DNA from: Erwinia_E haradaeae_E
GTDB lineage: Bacteria > Pseudomonadota > Gammaproteobacteria > Enterobacterales > Enterobacteriaceae
Length of the DNA: 64,000 nucleotides
Direction: 5' to 3'
NCBI RefSeq assembly: GCF_900699015.1
Contig: NZ_LR217737.1
Location: forward strand, 620,001 to 684,000
Shown here: positions 29,221 to 40,821 of the stretch, piece by piece
Layout: each line of letters opens with the position of its first letter
How positions within the stretch are numbered: the first letter of the stretch is position 1
Program-made: the position numbers and the translations under genes
Notes under the pieces: generated by a model
Seen by the model: only the letters and a program-made list of their open reading frames with translations
Databases searched by the model: none
Told to the model about the DNA's origin: nothing

Positions 29221-29997
29221 TCAAGATTTTTTTTGTATTGCTATTTTTATAATTTCTGCGAATTCTTCGGATCGAAGAGATGCTCCACCCACTAACGCCC
29301 CATCAATATCCGGTTGAGAAAATAGTTCTTCTGCATTTTGACTGGTTACTGAACCACCATACTGGATGATAAGCTGATCAGCTATTATTTTATTTTTTTG
29401 CATAATATAATCACGAATAAATTTATGAAGCCTCTGGACCTGTTGAGGCGCCTCAGGTATTCCTGTCCCTATAGCCCAAACAGGTTCATATGCAATGACT
29501 GCGTTATAAAAAGCGTCTACCCCTTGTGAACAAAGAATCGCATCAATTTGACGAGTACAAATTTCTTTAGTTTTACCTTTTAATTTTTCTTGAGCTGTTT
29601 CACCAATACATAATATTGGAATTAGACCTATTTTTTTTAAAACAGAAAACTTCGTTGCAATAATTTCATCAGTTTCTTTATGCCAGATCCGGCGCTCAGA
29701 ATGACCAATAATGACATACTGTGTTCCAATATCTTTTAGCATATAGGCTGAAATATCACCAGTAAACGCACCCGAAAGATGCACATCAACATTTTGTGCA
29801 GCTAGTGCAATTGGGCTATCATATAAAGCCCTTTTAGCTTGTTCAAGATAGATTACTGGAGGCGCAATAGCTGCTACACAATCTACAATACCATTCAATT
29901 GTTGACGTAAACCAAAAATTAACTGATTAACAGTATCTCTATTCCCGTTAAGCTTCCAGTTTCCCATTATAAATGGATAACGCACCTTTATCTCCAT
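29221..29997 (-). CDS. tpiA: TpiA, triose-phosphate isomerase
   Basis: TpiA interconverts dihydroxyacetone phosphate and glyceraldehyde 3-phosphate in glycolysis. It has 258 residues (E. coli 255). K15 (NWKLNG), H99 (IIGHSERR) and the catalytic base E171 (AYEPVWAIGTG) are in place, as is the phosphate-binding GGS and GALVGGASL at the C-terminus. The ATG at 29997 has no strong ribosome site. It stands alone, convergent with nth and divergent from prfB across about 240 nt. Confidence 0.97.
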   Translation of the reverse strand: MEIKVRYPFIMGNWKLNGNRDTVNQLIFGLRQQLNGIVDCVAAIAPPVIYLEQAKRALYDSPIALAAQNVDVHLSGAFTGDISAYMLKDIGTQYVIIGHSERRIWHKETDEIIATKFSVLKKIGLIPILCIGETAQEKLKGKTKEICTRQIDAILCSQGVDAFYNAVIAYEPVWAIGTGIPEAPQQVQRLHKFIRDYIMQKNKIIADQLIIQYGGSVTSQNAEELFSQPDIDGALVGGASLRSEEFAEIIKIAIQKKS

Positions 29998-30236
29998 AAT
30001 TAAAAAAATTCTAAACCCTTAATAAACCAAATACCCTATTTAATGCAATCTTTATTGAATTACTTAAATAATTACCTGATTATATAGTAATGATAGTCAT
30101 TCAGTGAACATAAAAAAGTATTCTTTACTATCACATAAATGCTATTAATGTACACTCATTACAGTTTGACTAGATAAAAGTATCTTGTCTATTGTATTAC
30201 AAAAAGTCCTTTAATTATCTTATAAGACCTAAAATT

Positions 30237-31334
30237 ATGTTTGAAATTAATCCAATGTATAATCATATGCAAGATCTAATCAGACGCAACACTAGACTTA
30301 GAAAGCTCTTGCACTATAACTTAAAGAAAGAACGACTTCAAGAAGTCAGATTTGAATTAGAGCAATTAGGGATTTGGAAAAAAACCAATTATGCACAATC
30401 ACTAGGAAAAGAACGCTCTTTTCTAGAAAGAAAAATCAAAATTTTAGATCAAATACAACAAGAAATAGAAGAAATTTCTATTTTATTTGAACTCGCAGTT
30501 GAAAATAAAAATCAAGAGGTTTTCTATGATGTTGTATCTCAACTAAAGGAACTAGAAAAAAAGATTATCGAACTAGAATTTCTAAGCATATTCTCAGGAG
30601 AACACCTGAGTGCAGATTGCTATATGGATATTCAAGCTGGCTCTGGTGGGACCGAAGCACAAGATTGGGCCAGAATGCTACTCCGCATGTACTTACGATG
30701 GGCTGAAATGAAAGGATTTAAGACCGAAGTGATTGAAGAATCTGGTGGCGAGATTGCTGGTATTAAATCTGCAACCATTAAGATTATTGGGGATTATGCA
30801 TTTGGCTGGTTTCGTACTGAAACCGGAGTACATCGACTAGTTCGAAAAAGCCCTTTTGATGCCGGTCGACGTCGACACACATCATTTAGCTCTATTTTTA
30901 TATATCCTGAAATCAATGATAATCTCGATATCGAAATTAATCATTCAGATCTTCGTATCGATGTATACCGATCTTCTGGCGCTGGCGGGCAACATGTTAA
31001 TAAAACCGAGTCAGCAGTACGTATTACGCATTTACCAACCAATATTGTAGTACAGTGTCAGAGTGATCGATCTCAACATAAAAACAAAGATCAAGCATTT
31101 AAACAATTACGCGCCAAACTTTATGAATATAAAATACAAAAGAAAAAGATAGACCAAAAAATAGAAGAAAGCAATAAATCTGATATTGCCTGGGGAAACC
31201 AAATTCGATCCTATATACTAGATGACTCACGCATTAAAGATTTGCGTACTAATATTGAAACACGAAATACCCAGGAAATATTAGACGGACACCTTGATCT
31301 CTTTATTGAAGAAAATTTAAAAGCTGGTTTATAA
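30237..31334 (+). CDS. prfB: RF2, peptide chain release factor 2 (no programmed frameshift)
   Basis: RF2 terminates translation at UGA and UAA. From ATG 30237 (MFEINPM) it is 365 residues, as in E. coli. SPF, the stop-codon-reading motif, and GGQ at 250-252 are intact. In E. coli and most bacteria, codon 26 is a UGA read by a +1 frameshift (CUU UGA C) that autoregulates RF2. Here the same aligned position reads TTG CAC (L25-H26), the frame is continuous, and the upstream AGGGGG-like stimulator is replaced by AGAAAG. An in-frame ATG at 30192 would add 15 unrelated residues. lysS follows after 12 nt, the standard prfB-lysS operon. Confidence 0.96.
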   Translation: MFEINPMYNHMQDLIRRNTRLRKLLHYNLKKERLQEVRFELEQLGIWKKTNYAQSLGKERSFLERKIKILDQIQQEIEEISILFELAVENKNQEVFYDVVSQLKELEKKIIELEFLSIFSGEHLSADCYMDIQAGSGGTEAQDWARMLLRMYLRWAEMKGFKTEVIEESGGEIAGIKSATIKIIGDYAFGWFRTETGVHRLVRKSPFDAGRRRHTSFSSIFIYPEINDNLDIEINHSDLRIDVYRSSGAGGQHVNKTESAVRITHLPTNIVVQCQSDRSQHKNKDQAFKQLRAKLYEYKIQKKKIDQKIEESNKSDIAWGNQIRSYILDDSRIKDLRTNIETRNTQEILDGHLDLFIEENLKAGL

Positions 31335-31346
31335 CAAGGAATACAT

Positions 31347-32870
31347 ATGTCTAATCCGAAACAGTCAGTGTCTCGAGAAAAACTTGATTTAAATGCAGAA
31401 ACTAAATTACGTCGTGAAAAACTGTTATCTCTACAAAAAAATGGAATAGCATTCCCAAATAACTTTCGTCGCCTTCATATCTCTGAAGAACTACATACTG
31501 TGTTTGATAAAAAAACAAACATAGAAATAGCATCACTAAATCTAATAGTAACTGTTGCTGGTCGAATAATGATGCGACGTATTATGGGAAAATCCTCTTT
31601 CATAACCTTACAAGATTCAGGAGGTTGTATACAATTATATCTGTCGCGTGAGAATTTACCACATGGTTTTTATGAAAAACAATTTAAAAAATGGGATCTT
31701 GGAGATATTATCGGTGCTAAAGGTAAGCTGTTTAAAACTCAAACTAATGAACTATCAATCCACTGCACCGAACTAAACCTCCTAACTAAAGCAGTACGCC
31801 CTCTTCCAGATAAATTTCATGGATTAGCTGATCAGGAAACCTGCTATCGGCAGCGTTATCTAGATTTAATTACTAACCAAGATACACGAAATATTTTTAA
31901 AATACGCTCGCGTATTATCGAAGGAATACGAAAGTTTATGATTAATCATGACTTCTTAGAAGTAGAGACTCCCATGATGCATGTCAACCCGGGTGGAGCT
32001 TCTGCCCGTCCATTTACTACGCATCATAATTCTTTAAATCTTGATATGTATCTTCGTATTGCTCCTGAATTGTATCTTAAACGTCTAGTCGTAGGAGGGT
32101 TTGAACGTGTATTTGAAATTAATCGTAGCTTTCGTAATGAAGGATTATCACCACGGCATAATCCAGAGTTTACAATGCTAGAATTGTATATGGCATATGC
32201 TGACTACAAAGATCTTATGAAACTTATTGAAAACCTATTTTATACTTTATCAAAAGATATTTTAGGTAACACTACAATTTTATATGGAAGACATACGTTA
32301 CACTTTGATAAACCTTTCCACAAACTAACAATGAAAGAAGCAATTGTACAATACCATCCTCAAATAAATCTATTGAATCTTGATAACTTTCATCAAACAT
32401 TAGAAATTGCTCAATCACTAGAAATTCAAATTAACCCACTCTGGGGTCTAGGACGACTAATAAATGAAATTTTTGAAAAAACAGCAGAAATCAATCTAAT
32501 TGAACCTACTTTTATTACTGAGTATCCAACAGAAATATCACCTCTTGCACGTCGTAATGATTTTAACCCAGAAATCACTGATCGCTTTGAACTTTTTATT
32601 AGTGGGCGTGAAATCGGAAATGGATTCTCAGAACTTAATGATTCAGAAGATCAAAAAGAACGATTTCTACAGCAGCGGAATCATAAAGATGAAGAAGAAT
32701 ATAGTACAAAATCATTTTATGATGAAGATTATATTACTGCACTAGAGTATGGATTACCACCCACAGCAGGATTAGGAATCGGAATTGATCGCTTAGTCAT
32801 GTTGTTTACAAACCGACATACAATTCGTGACGTAATCTTATTTCCACTTCTTCGTCCGGATAGCAAATAA
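31347..32870 (+). CDS. lysS: LysS, lysyl-tRNA synthetase (class II)
   Basis: LysS charges tRNA-Lys. It has 507 residues (E. coli 505). An N-terminal OB-fold anticodon-binding domain (about 60-150) precedes the class II catalytic core, with motif 2 FRNEGLSPRHNPEFT near 268 and motif 3 GIGIDRLVML near the C-terminus. It lies 12 nt after prfB with AAGGA before the ATG, so the two are co-transcribed. No second lysyl-tRNA synthetase is in the window. Confidence 0.97.
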   Translation: MSNPKQSVSREKLDLNAETKLRREKLLSLQKNGIAFPNNFRRLHISEELHTVFDKKTNIEIASLNLIVTVAGRIMMRRIMGKSSFITLQDSGGCIQLYLSRENLPHGFYEKQFKKWDLGDIIGAKGKLFKTQTNELSIHCTELNLLTKAVRPLPDKFHGLADQETCYRQRYLDLITNQDTRNIFKIRSRIIEGIRKFMINHDFLEVETPMMHVNPGGASARPFTTHHNSLNLDMYLRIAPELYLKRLVVGGFERVFEINRSFRNEGLSPRHNPEFTMLELYMAYADYKDLMKLIENLFYTLSKDILGNTTILYGRHTLHFDKPFHKLTMKEAIVQYHPQINLLNLDNFHQTLEIAQSLEIQINPLWGLGRLINEIFEKTAEINLIEPTFITEYPTEISPLARRNDFNPEITDRFELFISGREIGNGFSELNDSEDQKERFLQQRNHKDEEEYSTKSFYDEDYITALEYGLPPTAGLGIGIDRLVMLFTNRHTIRDVILFPLLRPDSK

Positions 32871-33284
32871 AGAGAACTCTCTATAAGACTACAATTTTAC
32901 ATATATAAATATATTACACATGGTGGAAATTTTACAAATGAAATACGTTGAATCTTAATTAAATCTTAAATTTATTTAAATCTAATTTACATAAGTTTAT
33001 TCAATCTAACCTCAAAATACATCTCTCTATCCAATACCCTTGTAATAGATAAAAGGTGCCTTATTTAAACAAGGCCCCTTACAACTATGTTATAATATTT
33101 CATACGACAGATTCATACCATATAAGAATCAAATCATACTAACTGATTCTACTTCTTCTCACTTGTGTTATATTATTTTTATAAAATTACAAAATATTCA
33201 AGGTAGAATAGAATATACATATTCTATAATATTAAATATAAAATAATAAATTCCATGAGGAATATATAAGAAATATCGATAATA
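32871..33284. other. Convergent spacer between lysS and kdsA
   Basis: The 414 nt between the 3' ends of lysS (+) and kdsA (-) hold no open frame of interest. One GC-richer hairpin (33053-33080) is listed as a terminator. Confidence 0.6.
33053..33080 (-). terminator. Probable terminator of kdsA
   Basis: AAGGTGCCTT and AAGGCCCCTT pair over nine of ten positions around ATTTAAAC, one of the most GC-rich hairpins in the non-coding DNA. Read on the - strand, a TTTT run borders the second arm, fitting an intrinsic terminator about 200 nt downstream of kdsA. It could also stop read-through from lysS. Confidence 0.45.
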
Positions 33285-34139
33285 TTAATCAACAGTATCA
33301 AATTCTAAAAAACTTTTAACTAAATCATCAATCTCTTTAATCTGTACTAAAAATGGTTCAAGCTTATCAAGAGGTAGAGCTGAAGAGCCGTCACATTTAG
33401 CGTAAGAAGGATTAGGATGCGATTCAATAAATAGCCCTGCAATACCAACAGCAATACCGGCTCGAGCCAGTTCACTAAGCTGAGAACGACGCCCACTAGA
33501 GTTCATACTAGTTGCATTGCGATATTGAAGTGCATGTGTTACGTCAAAAATCACTGGACTATTTTTAGATACCTGTTTCATAACTCTAAAACCTAACATA
33601 TCTGTAATTAAGTTATCATAGCCAAAACTCGTACCACGTTCACAAAGAATAATTTTATCATTACCTCCTTGAGAAAACTTTTCGATAATATGCCCCATTT
33701 GGCTTGGACTCATAAATTGAGGTTTTTTAATATTAATCACAGAATCAGTTTGTGCCATAGAGTGGATTAAATCAGTTTGACGTGCGAGAAAAGCAGGTAA
33801 CTGAAGTATATCTACTACCTGAGACACAAGTCGTACTTGATTTACTTCGTGCACATCTGTCATAACTTGAACCTTAAATCTCTGTTTAATTTCCTCAAAA
33901 ATTTTCATACTCTTGTCAAAACCTAAACCACGATATGAATGAATAGAGGAACGATTCGCCTTATCAAAAGAAGCCTTAAATACATAAGGGATACCAAGTT
34001 TTTCAGTTATAGTAATATAATGTTCACAAACTCTCATCGCGATATCTCGTGATTCTAGAACATTCATACCACCAAATAGCACAGCAGGTAAATTATTAGC
34101 TACCTGAATATTACCAATATTAACTATTTTATGTTTCAT
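33285..34139 (-). CDS. kdsA: KdsA, KDO-8-phosphate synthase
   Basis: KdsA condenses phosphoenolpyruvate with arabinose 5-phosphate to make KDO 8-phosphate for the LPS inner core. The 284 residues match E. coli. The family core is evident: LFGGMNVLESRD near 21-32, FKASFDKANRSS near 54-65, IKKPQFMSP, CERGTSFGY and VFDVTHALQ-like (IFDVTHALQ). In E. coli the gene closes the hemA-prfA-prmC-sirB-sirA-kdsA run; here it stands alone, 10 kb from prfA-prmC, so a rearrangement has occurred. With lpxC it shows that LPS assembly continues. Confidence 0.97.
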   Translation of the reverse strand: MKHKIVNIGNIQVANNLPAVLFGGMNVLESRDIAMRVCEHYITITEKLGIPYVFKASFDKANRSSIHSYRGLGFDKSMKIFEEIKQRFKVQVMTDVHEVNQVRLVSQVVDILQLPAFLARQTDLIHSMAQTDSVINIKKPQFMSPSQMGHIIEKFSQGGNDKIILCERGTSFGYDNLITDMLGFRVMKQVSKNSPVIFDVTHALQYRNATSMNSSGRRSQLSELARAGIAVGIAGLFIESHPNPSYAKCDGSSALPLDKLEPFLVQIKEIDDLVKSFLEFDTVD

Positions 34140-35058
34140 ATTATAACCTTTTTAAAATTAAACCGAGTAGAACGTTATCTAGTCATTTTCATAATATTAA
34201 GAAGAAGGCTACCATTTAAGCATAAGCGTTAAATTGATAAGATTAATAAAAATAAATAAAAATATTATCTATCCTATATAGATTGAGTACATATATAAAA
34301 TATAATATAGATATTGATTGATATAAATATCATTTTTAAAAATAAATAAAATATAAAAAATAAACTATATTATTCAGTACTAAACTATATCATATACTAT
34401 AACATGAGAGTAATTTAGATAATCATTGCAGGATATGAAAATAATTTAGACTTTTACTAGATAGTGATAAAATTCTTCTAAAGAAAATGATGAATTAGAT
34501 TATTTTTCTGAAATACTGAGTTACTACTCATATATTTAATGCATCACAATACTTAGATTCTTCTTATGAATCTCACTAAACTAGTAAGAATATAAGTATA
34601 TTATTACAGATGGAAAAAAGTTATTCATTCAACTCGTCTTAATAAAAAGTAATATCGTATTGATAATAAAAACTTATATGAACTAATGAGCCTATCTACT
34701 AGCTTGCAATGAATTTTAATTATTTAATAATCTATAAAAGAAACTGCTATAATGAATTGCATAATATAACAGTCGTAATTTATAAATACCAGAAACTGTA
34801 TATAATCTCGTTAATATATACCAAGTTCATAATCATTAGTACTATTTACATACTATCTATTATGAATTAGCAATTAACTCTCACTAAAATTCTAATTTAT
34901 TAAAATTCTTCATTTTTCTCTGTGTCATCACTTACATCCTCATTCGTATAAGAACTAAAATTATAATAAACATATATTTTATAAGAACTTATATATTAAT
35001 ATGTAAATATATTGATTAAAAACATTCAATTAAAATATAATTTTCAAGGAGTTCTTTA
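34140..35058. other. Gene-free interval between kdsA and tyrS
   Basis: About 920 nt between divergent genes, so promoters for both must lie here, but no consensus -35/-10 pair stands out in such AT-rich DNA. No open frame of interest. Confidence 0.55.
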
Positions 35059-36339
35059 ATGCCACATAACACCTTACTTCAGAGATTAAAAAAAAGAGGT
35101 TTAATTCTACAAGTTACACATGAAAAGATTTTAGAACAACAATTAGAGAAGAAAGCTATTTCTCTTTATTGTGGATTTGATCCAACTTCTGATAGCCTAC
35201 ATATAGGACATCTGATACCATTAATATGTTTACAGCATTTTCAAACAGCAGGTCATAAACCAATAGTACTTCTTGGCGGTGCAACTGGATTAATTGGTGA
35301 TCCAAGCTTTAAAGAAGATGAACGAACACTTCATACTAAAGAAACTATTAATAGATGGACAGAAAAGATTAATCTACAACTCATGTTATTTCTAGATTTT
35401 AACTATAACAGTAATAGTGCCATGACTACTAATAACTATGAATGGTTTGGTTCGATGAACACACTAAATTTCCTACGTGATATTGGAAAACATTTCTCAA
35501 TTAATCAGATGTTAGTCAAAGACGCAGTAAGTCAGCGCCTAAATCGACATAGTCAAGGGATTTCATTTACTGAATTCTCTTATAATCTATTACAGAGCTA
35601 TGATTTTTCTTATCTTAACAAGAGTCACAGTGTAATATTACAGATTGGTGGATCAGATCAGTGGGGTAATATTGTCTCTGGTATTAATTTAACTCGACGC
35701 CTAAATAAAAATCAAGTATTTGGTCTAACTTTACCACTTCTTACTAAATTTGATGGAAGTAAATTTGGTAAAACCACCAAAGGAACTATTTGGCTTGATC
35801 CAAAAAAAACCAGTCCGTATAAATTCTATCAGTTTTGGTTAAATACAGCTGATTCTGACGTTTATCGTTTTCTAAGATTTTTAACCTGCATGAATATTGA
35901 GGAAATTGATAAACTTGAAGAAGAAGATAAAAATAGTAGTCGAGCACCAGTTGCGCAAGGTTTATTAGCAAATAAAGTTACTAAATTAGTTCATGGTGAA
36001 AACGGACTTCTTTCTGCAAAACGTATCACTAACAGTTTATTCTCAGGAAATGCAGCAGATCTTACAAAAGAGGACCTAAAACAACTTTCACAAGATGGAA
36101 TAAACAATACTCAACTAGAAATTGGCCAAGATTTGAAACAGGCACTTGTGAACACTGATCTAGCTACTTCTCGCAGTCATGCTCGAAATTTAATTATAAC
36201 TAAATCAATCAAGATTAATGGGTCTCTGCAAATTAATAGTGAGTATATTTTTTGTAAAACAGATCAGCTATTTGGAAGATATACAATTCTCCAATGTGGA
36301 AAAAGAAACTATGCCCTAATCAATTGGAAACAGTTGTGA
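35059..36339 (+). CDS. tyrS: TyrS, tyrosyl-tRNA synthetase
   Basis: TyrS charges tRNA-Tyr. It has 426 residues (E. coli 424). The class I signature HIGH lies at 48-51 and the KMSKS-equivalent KFGKT at 235-239. A C-terminal S4-like RNA-binding domain (about 350-426; SRSHARNLI) is present. AAGGAG 8 nt before the ATG is a good ribosome site. It is flanked by gene-free DNA on both sides; the E. coli neighbours pdxH and pdxY are not recognisable. Confidence 0.97.
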   Translation: MPHNTLLQRLKKRGLILQVTHEKILEQQLEKKAISLYCGFDPTSDSLHIGHLIPLICLQHFQTAGHKPIVLLGGATGLIGDPSFKEDERTLHTKETINRWTEKINLQLMLFLDFNYNSNSAMTTNNYEWFGSMNTLNFLRDIGKHFSINQMLVKDAVSQRLNRHSQGISFTEFSYNLLQSYDFSYLNKSHSVILQIGGSDQWGNIVSGINLTRRLNKNQVFGLTLPLLTKFDGSKFGKTTKGTIWLDPKKTSPYKFYQFWLNTADSDVYRFLRFLTCMNIEEIDKLEEEDKNSSRAPVAQGLLANKVTKLVHGENGLLSAKRITNSLFSGNAADLTKEDLKQLSQDGINNTQLEIGQDLKQALVNTDLATSRSHARNLIITKSIKINGSLQINSEYIFCKTDQLFGRYTILQCGKRNYALINWKQL

Positions 36340-39300
36340 ATAATATAGTAATATTCAGATATAATCTTCATAAGAAGACATGATTATGCAGGTAACAAGT
36401 AAAACTTAAATTTTTTAAAAAATGATATTACTAAAATAGATAAAATTAAATACATTATTGATGCACAATGACCAATAACTAAATTATGTCAATTTTCTAT
36501 AATTCCACTTTATCATAAAAATTAAATATAGACAACTTATGTGATAGATAGAGAATATACAGATACCAAATCTAAAGATTAAAAATCTACTTTTTTATTC
36601 AATAAAGTAAAGTATTCATAATAATACAAACATATTAAATATTAAAATATATTAACATAATTTTTTAAAACATTAGAATTTTATATCAAAATTCTATATA
36701 TTTATATTATAAGATTATAAATCTATATCTGATTTCATCAGATAAGAGTCTTATTCTATATTATATTAATACAAAATATCTGTAAACAAGAATTAATCTA
36801 AAAGAAGTACCATTAAATTTATCTAATAAGCTATTATATAATAAGGATAGGATGTGATCCTGGGTTAAAATATCAATCTAATCATCACATTAGATCAATA
36901 GAATTTATAATTTTTAGTCAAAATAACTATTTTATTACAAATATTAAATAAAATATATAAATAAAATTCATTTTGATCTAATTTATAAAACTAAATGCTA
37001 TATAATCATATTATCTATATAGATAAGTTATAAAAAGTATTTCCTATCAGAATCTATAGAAAGCACATCAAGATTTATATAATCAAAAGATAAGTTAATG
37101 AACAATTCAATTAATTCATCTCCAATAAAATAAGAAAAGTAATAAAAATATATAACAAATATATATAATCAGTGCTCCTGAATCTAGATTTATCTATTTT
37201 AATTACTTAATTCCAAAAAATTTGTGATCCAACCACTTCTTGTAAAAGAAGTGTCAGAATATACACGCAATATGTTAAATTTATTTATAATAAATTTATG
37301 TTTTTAACAAGACACTCAAAGAAAAATACTTAAAACAATATATACAAGCTATATATTGTATATAAAACGTAGTTACATCAAATCTATTGTATAAAGACTG
37401 TATTGAATAAAGATCAACCTAACTAATTTTTTAAAATTACTATAATCTATCTATTTGTTGAAATCATTAAAAAATTCTGCATTTAATGCAAAATAACTAC
37501 TACAAACTTATAGAACTCATTAATAAAGATTCTGTATTGTAAAAATCTTGAATGTAACAACTAAAAACATATTACATTGCCTATTATTAAGTATTTTATA
37601 AAACACACTACCAATGCTTCTTACTAAGCGTAAGATTTAAGTTACCGAAAAATCTAACGATTCTTTCTTTTTTATAGCCTCTTAACTTCTTTAGCCTCTA
37701 TATGACCAGAGAACTCCATAACTATAAATGCCAATTCTAATTCTTATAAAACCTTTTAAAAAGATAACAAAATTTTATATACTATTTATTAGTTAATTAT
37801 ACGCATAATGATGATGATATCGTTTATAAAATAATGTTTTCAGAGCCATTCTGTAAATAACTTATTTAATTCAGGATGCCTTTTCTGATAACATCAATAA
37901 ATATTTTATAGAAGATCATGAGATTATCGAAAATATAATCTAACTTTCAACAATCGAAAATTATGAACTAATATGTAATCATAGTAGTATTAAATCTAAA
38001 TATATCATCATGATAGCATAACAATTCGCATTAATCACAATTCCATTGATTCCTCAATAACAAAGAAAAAAAATCTATTACTGTATTGATCTCTTATATA
38101 AAATCAATCCACCTTATATCCAATATATATTATAATATTCAATCTACAGATCATAGAAAATATGCATCCATCTATACGGATTTTTAAGATTAAACTCCTA
38201 GCGGTAGAAGAATAAATTCAAGTATTATATTTTCAGATCATAAAATTAAAATTTCATCCTACTTGATTTAAACCTAAATAAGGTATATATTTTACTGTCT
38301 CACTATTCTATAATACATATTCAATATTAAATTCAAATGAATAACTTATTCATAACAGTAATAACCTTTTAATTGTTTTAAATTCCGACAAAATATTTTG
38401 TGTAACTTGAATACAATACTTAGATAGCCATATTTTAATAATAAAAGAATAATTTTCTATCTACATGAATTATATAAATTAATTCTATCTTATAAAAATA
38501 AAAACATGCCTATTTCCTATCTAATATACAACTAGTAGTATACTTATCTTTTAAATATTCTGTGCATTCAACATTTTTTACTATAATCATTATCTTATGA
38601 TATCATATAGTCAATAGCATTGATCTATATTAAAATATATGAAAGATCTTCTAGATCTGATGTACACTAATCATGTTTACATGATACTAACAGGTTAATT
38701 GTCCTCTATATAGATCCACACTTATTTAACAGATCAGTATAAATTAGAATAATATATAAAATTCTCTTCAATTAGATCCTAATATAAAATATTCATACCA
38801 TGCACTATGGCATCTAGTATACATTAGAATTCCCTACCCAATTTAATTTCTGATATGGGATCCAGTATTTATTATATATTAATCAGTGATCTTATATCAT
38901 TAATGAATAGTAGAAGAGATTACCTAATATATTCTTTTTTTTTTAATTTTTATTGTTTACAATCAAATATTTTGTAATCTAAAAATTTTCATAAATGATG
39001 AAAGGTGAAAGTAATTTAATTTAATCTATATAACTTAATCTATTATATTTAAGAAAATGATATTTATTAAACCAATATTATTAACTACTTTCACCATCTG
39101 TATTAGATATTACATGGTTTCTATTATATTAACATCAGTATTTCGTGATTATACTCATTCACCATATATCATTCTCTAACATAAAGAACAGATAGTATCT
39201 ATCTCTAATTTTATTATCTCAATTATTATAATAATCTCTCTTTTTATATCATATGTTAGACTATGTTGAAGTACCCAGTCTCATAACACTTCTATAATTT

Positions 39301-39609
39301 ATTTTTATTGCAAACCTATCAATAATTAACAGAATTAATTTTATTATGACTCGATAAACTTAAAACCTTTTCTTAAAAGATAAGATTGTAAAATATCTTT
39401 AATATTGCAAAAGCCAATCTCTTACACACAGTATTAGATTTTATTAATTATTGGAAATAAATACTATTCTAGATAAACTAGAATCTATTTCTATTTTTAT
39501 TAGAGAAGAAGAAATATAAATGACCTCAAGTCATATCGAATATAGATCATTCCTATTTCTATCTCTAAATAACAATATAGAATCACCCTCTTGTACAGAG
39601 GAGTAATAT
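36340..39609. other. 3.3-kb gene-free stretch between tyrS and prs
   Basis: No open frame here encodes a recognisable protein on either strand, and no tRNA cloverleaf or GGTTCRA T-loop is visible. A perfect 8-bp hairpin (CACTTCTT/AAGAAGTG with loop GTAA) sits at 37234-37253. A slightly less AT-rich patch lies around 37670-37740. It is probably several fully decayed genes between two convergent survivors. Confidence 0.6.
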
Positions 39610-40557
39610 TTAATATTCAAACATAGCTGAAATGGATTCTTCATTGCTAATACGACGAATGGCTTCAGCTAGCATACCTGATAAAGTAAGTGTTCGTACA
39701 GTAGGTAAAGCTTTAATCGCCATAGGTAAAGGAATCGTATCACAGACTATCACTTCATCAATTACTGAATTCTGAAGATTCTTTACTGCATTACCCGAAA
39801 AAATAGGATGAGTAGTGTAAGCTAAAACACGCTTTGCTTCCTGATATTTTAAAGCTTCTGCTGCTTTACATAAAGTGCCACCAGTATCGATCATATCATC
39901 AACTATTACACAATCACGACCTGCTACATCACCAATAATATTCATAACCTGTGATACATTAGCACGCGGACGACGTTTATCAATAATTGCCATATCTGTA
40001 TCATATAGCAATTTAGCGATAGCACGCGCACGAACTACACCTCCTATATCTGGAGAAACAACGATGGGATTTTCTAATCCAATTTTTAGCATATCTTCTA
40101 AAAGCACTCGACTTCCAAAAACATTATCAACTGGAACATCAAAAAAACCCTGAATTTGTTCCGCATGAAGATCTACAGTTAAAACTCGATCTACACCAAC
40201 ACTAGAAAGAAAATCTGCTACCACTTTAGCAGTAATAGGGACGCGAGAAGAACGAACGCGACGATCTTGACGAGCATAGCCAAAATAAGGAATAACAGCA
40301 GTAATACGACCAGCAGAAGCACGACGTAAAGCATCAATCATAACAACTAATTCCATTAAATTATCGTTAGTTGGTGCGCAAGTAGACTGAATGATGAAGA
40401 TATCACCACCACGGACATTTTCATTAATTTGTACACTTACTTCACCATCGCTAAAACGACCGACTGCAGCGTCACATAGACTAGTATGAAGATGATTAGC
40501 AATACGTCGTGCTAACTCTGGGATAGCGTTACCAGCAAATAACTTCATATTAGACAC
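39610..40557 (-). CDS. prs: Prs, ribose-phosphate pyrophosphokinase
   Basis: Prs makes PRPP from ribose 5-phosphate and ATP, feeding nucleotide, histidine and NAD synthesis. From GTG 40557 it has 315 residues, exactly the E. coli length, and E. coli also starts with GTG three codons before MKLFAGN. A GAGG 8 nt upstream supports this start; the in-frame ATG at 40608 would add 17 unrelated residues. The PRPP loop VDDMIDTGGT and the ATP and metal motifs (YARQDR, VDLHAEQIQG) are intact. The order prs-ispE-lolB on this strand is that of E. coli. Confidence 0.97.
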   Translation of the reverse strand: MSNMKLFAGNAIPELARRIANHLHTSLCDAAVGRFSDGEVSVQINENVRGGDIFIIQSTCAPTNDNLMELVVMIDALRRASAGRITAVIPYFGYARQDRRVRSSRVPITAKVVADFLSSVGVDRVLTVDLHAEQIQGFFDVPVDNVFGSRVLLEDMLKIGLENPIVVSPDIGGVVRARAIAKLLYDTDMAIIDKRRPRANVSQVMNIIGDVAGRDCVIVDDMIDTGGTLCKAAEALKYQEAKRVLAYTTHPIFSGNAVKNLQNSVIDEVIVCDTIPLPMAIKALPTVRTLTLSGMLAEAIRRISNEESISAMFEY

Positions 40558-40821
40558 AAGTAGAACCTCGAGGTTAACGCTTAGCAAATGATAATTTCGA
40601 AACAACATAATAGTTAAAAAAGATATAGTTTTCTATAAAATCCTAACTTAAATAAAAATATCTTTGATATTACAATCATGTCAATGAAAGTTATCTAATA
40701 CGAGAATTCTCTTAATATAGAGAACATGTGAAATTAGAATATATTCTTTTTATTGCACTTACTTCTTATAATATAAAATCATTAAAACTACACTAAAATA
40801 GTAAAACTCATCCTAATAAAA

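Noticed and set aside
30192..30236. Upstream in-frame ATG for prfB
   Set aside because: The 15 extra residues match nothing, and MFEINP at 30237 is the family N-terminus.
36340..39609. tRNA or small RNA genes in the large gap
   Set aside because: No GC-rich cloverleaf, T-loop consensus or CCA end was seen; short hairpins alone are not enough.
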